From JAJPXC01 sp964520525 (GTDB taxonomy: Bacteria; Bacteroidota; Bacteroidia; Bacteroidales; Muribaculaceae): 5,962 nt of DNA. Where the stretch lies: positions 1-5,962 of the forward strand of contig CAZFNR010000038.1 in assembly GCA_964520525.1 (NCBI GenBank), read 5' to 3'. The notes under the pieces were generated by a model. The model did not search any database. It had not been told where the DNA came from and saw only the letters and a program-made list of their open reading frames with translations. The position numbers and the translations under genes are program-made. This document shows positions 5,900-5,962 of the stretch, piece after piece (position 1 is the first letter of the stretch; each line of letters starts with the position of its first letter).

Positions 5900-5905
5900 A
5901 CTTTG
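5898..5905 (+). promoter_or_regulatory. -7 box of a transcript running out of the window
   Basis: TAACTTTG followed by CAG is a perfect Bacteroidetes -7 box facing right, with an expected start near 5911. No TTTG is present 19-21 bases upstream. A transcription unit starting here would diverge from the LRR gene and continue past the right edge; its product cannot be seen. The sequence from 5911 to the edge is GC-rich and can fold. Confidence 0.6.
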
Positions 5906-5962
5906 CAGTCGCAGGCCGCAAGCAGAGGCCCGGTCACGGGGCAAAGCGGGCGGGACTGCGAT

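Noticed and set aside
5905..5962. Start of RNase P RNA at the right edge
   Set aside because: The diagnostic GAGGAAAGTCC segment is not in the window, so the identity cannot be supported; kept only as an unnamed structured candidate.

Overview
The window looks like core chromosome from a member of the Bacteroidales, with a Muribaculaceae-like genome as my best guess. The promoters follow the Bacteroidetes pattern, with -7 boxes of the form TAnnTTTG: TAACTTTG twice upstream of minus-strand genes, TAATTTTG, TATATTTG, and a further TAACTTTG at the right edge. Start codons lack Shine-Dalgarno sequences and sit behind A-rich leaders. The gene families (glutamine-dependent NAD+ synthase, a DUF4163/DUF3298 lipoprotein, a DUF2582 winged-helix protein, a 599-residue TypA, a thioredoxin lipoprotein, a 21-residue-period LRR protein) are all common in that order. 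The taxon is inferred from these traits and no search was run.

Layout from left to right. Positions 1-600 (minus) hold the first 200 residues of NAD+ synthase, cut by the left edge. Positions 601-683 hold two back-to-back divergent promoters. Positions 684-1517 (plus) encode a DUF4163/DUF3298 lipoprotein. A strong bidirectional terminator at 1538-1572 separates it from a convergent 70-residue winged-helix protein at 1593-1805 (minus). Positions 1970-3769 (minus) encode the translational GTPase TypA/BipA. Positions 3983-4471 (minus) encode a lipoprotein thioredoxin with its own promoter and terminator. Positions 4581-5639 (minus) encode an exported leucine-rich-repeat protein. Positions 5640-5962 contain no gene I can support; they hold a purine-rich spacer and, at the far right, a plus-strand promoter leading out of the window.

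The genes look mostly like independent single-gene transcription units: each minus-strand gene from the winged-helix gene to the thioredoxin has a recognisable promoter of its own. Two genes encode housekeeping functions (NAD+ synthesis, ribosome-associated stress GTPase) and three encode exported proteins. I see no mobile element, CRISPR array, tRNA, rRNA, toxin-antitoxin pair or defence module, and nothing that amounts to a new multi-gene system. The points most worth a second look are the cysteine ladder in the LRR protein beside an exported thioredoxin, the terminator hairpin that overlaps the thioredoxin promoter, the interlocked divergent promoters at 636-653, and the dyad plus GC-rich foldable leader at the right edge.
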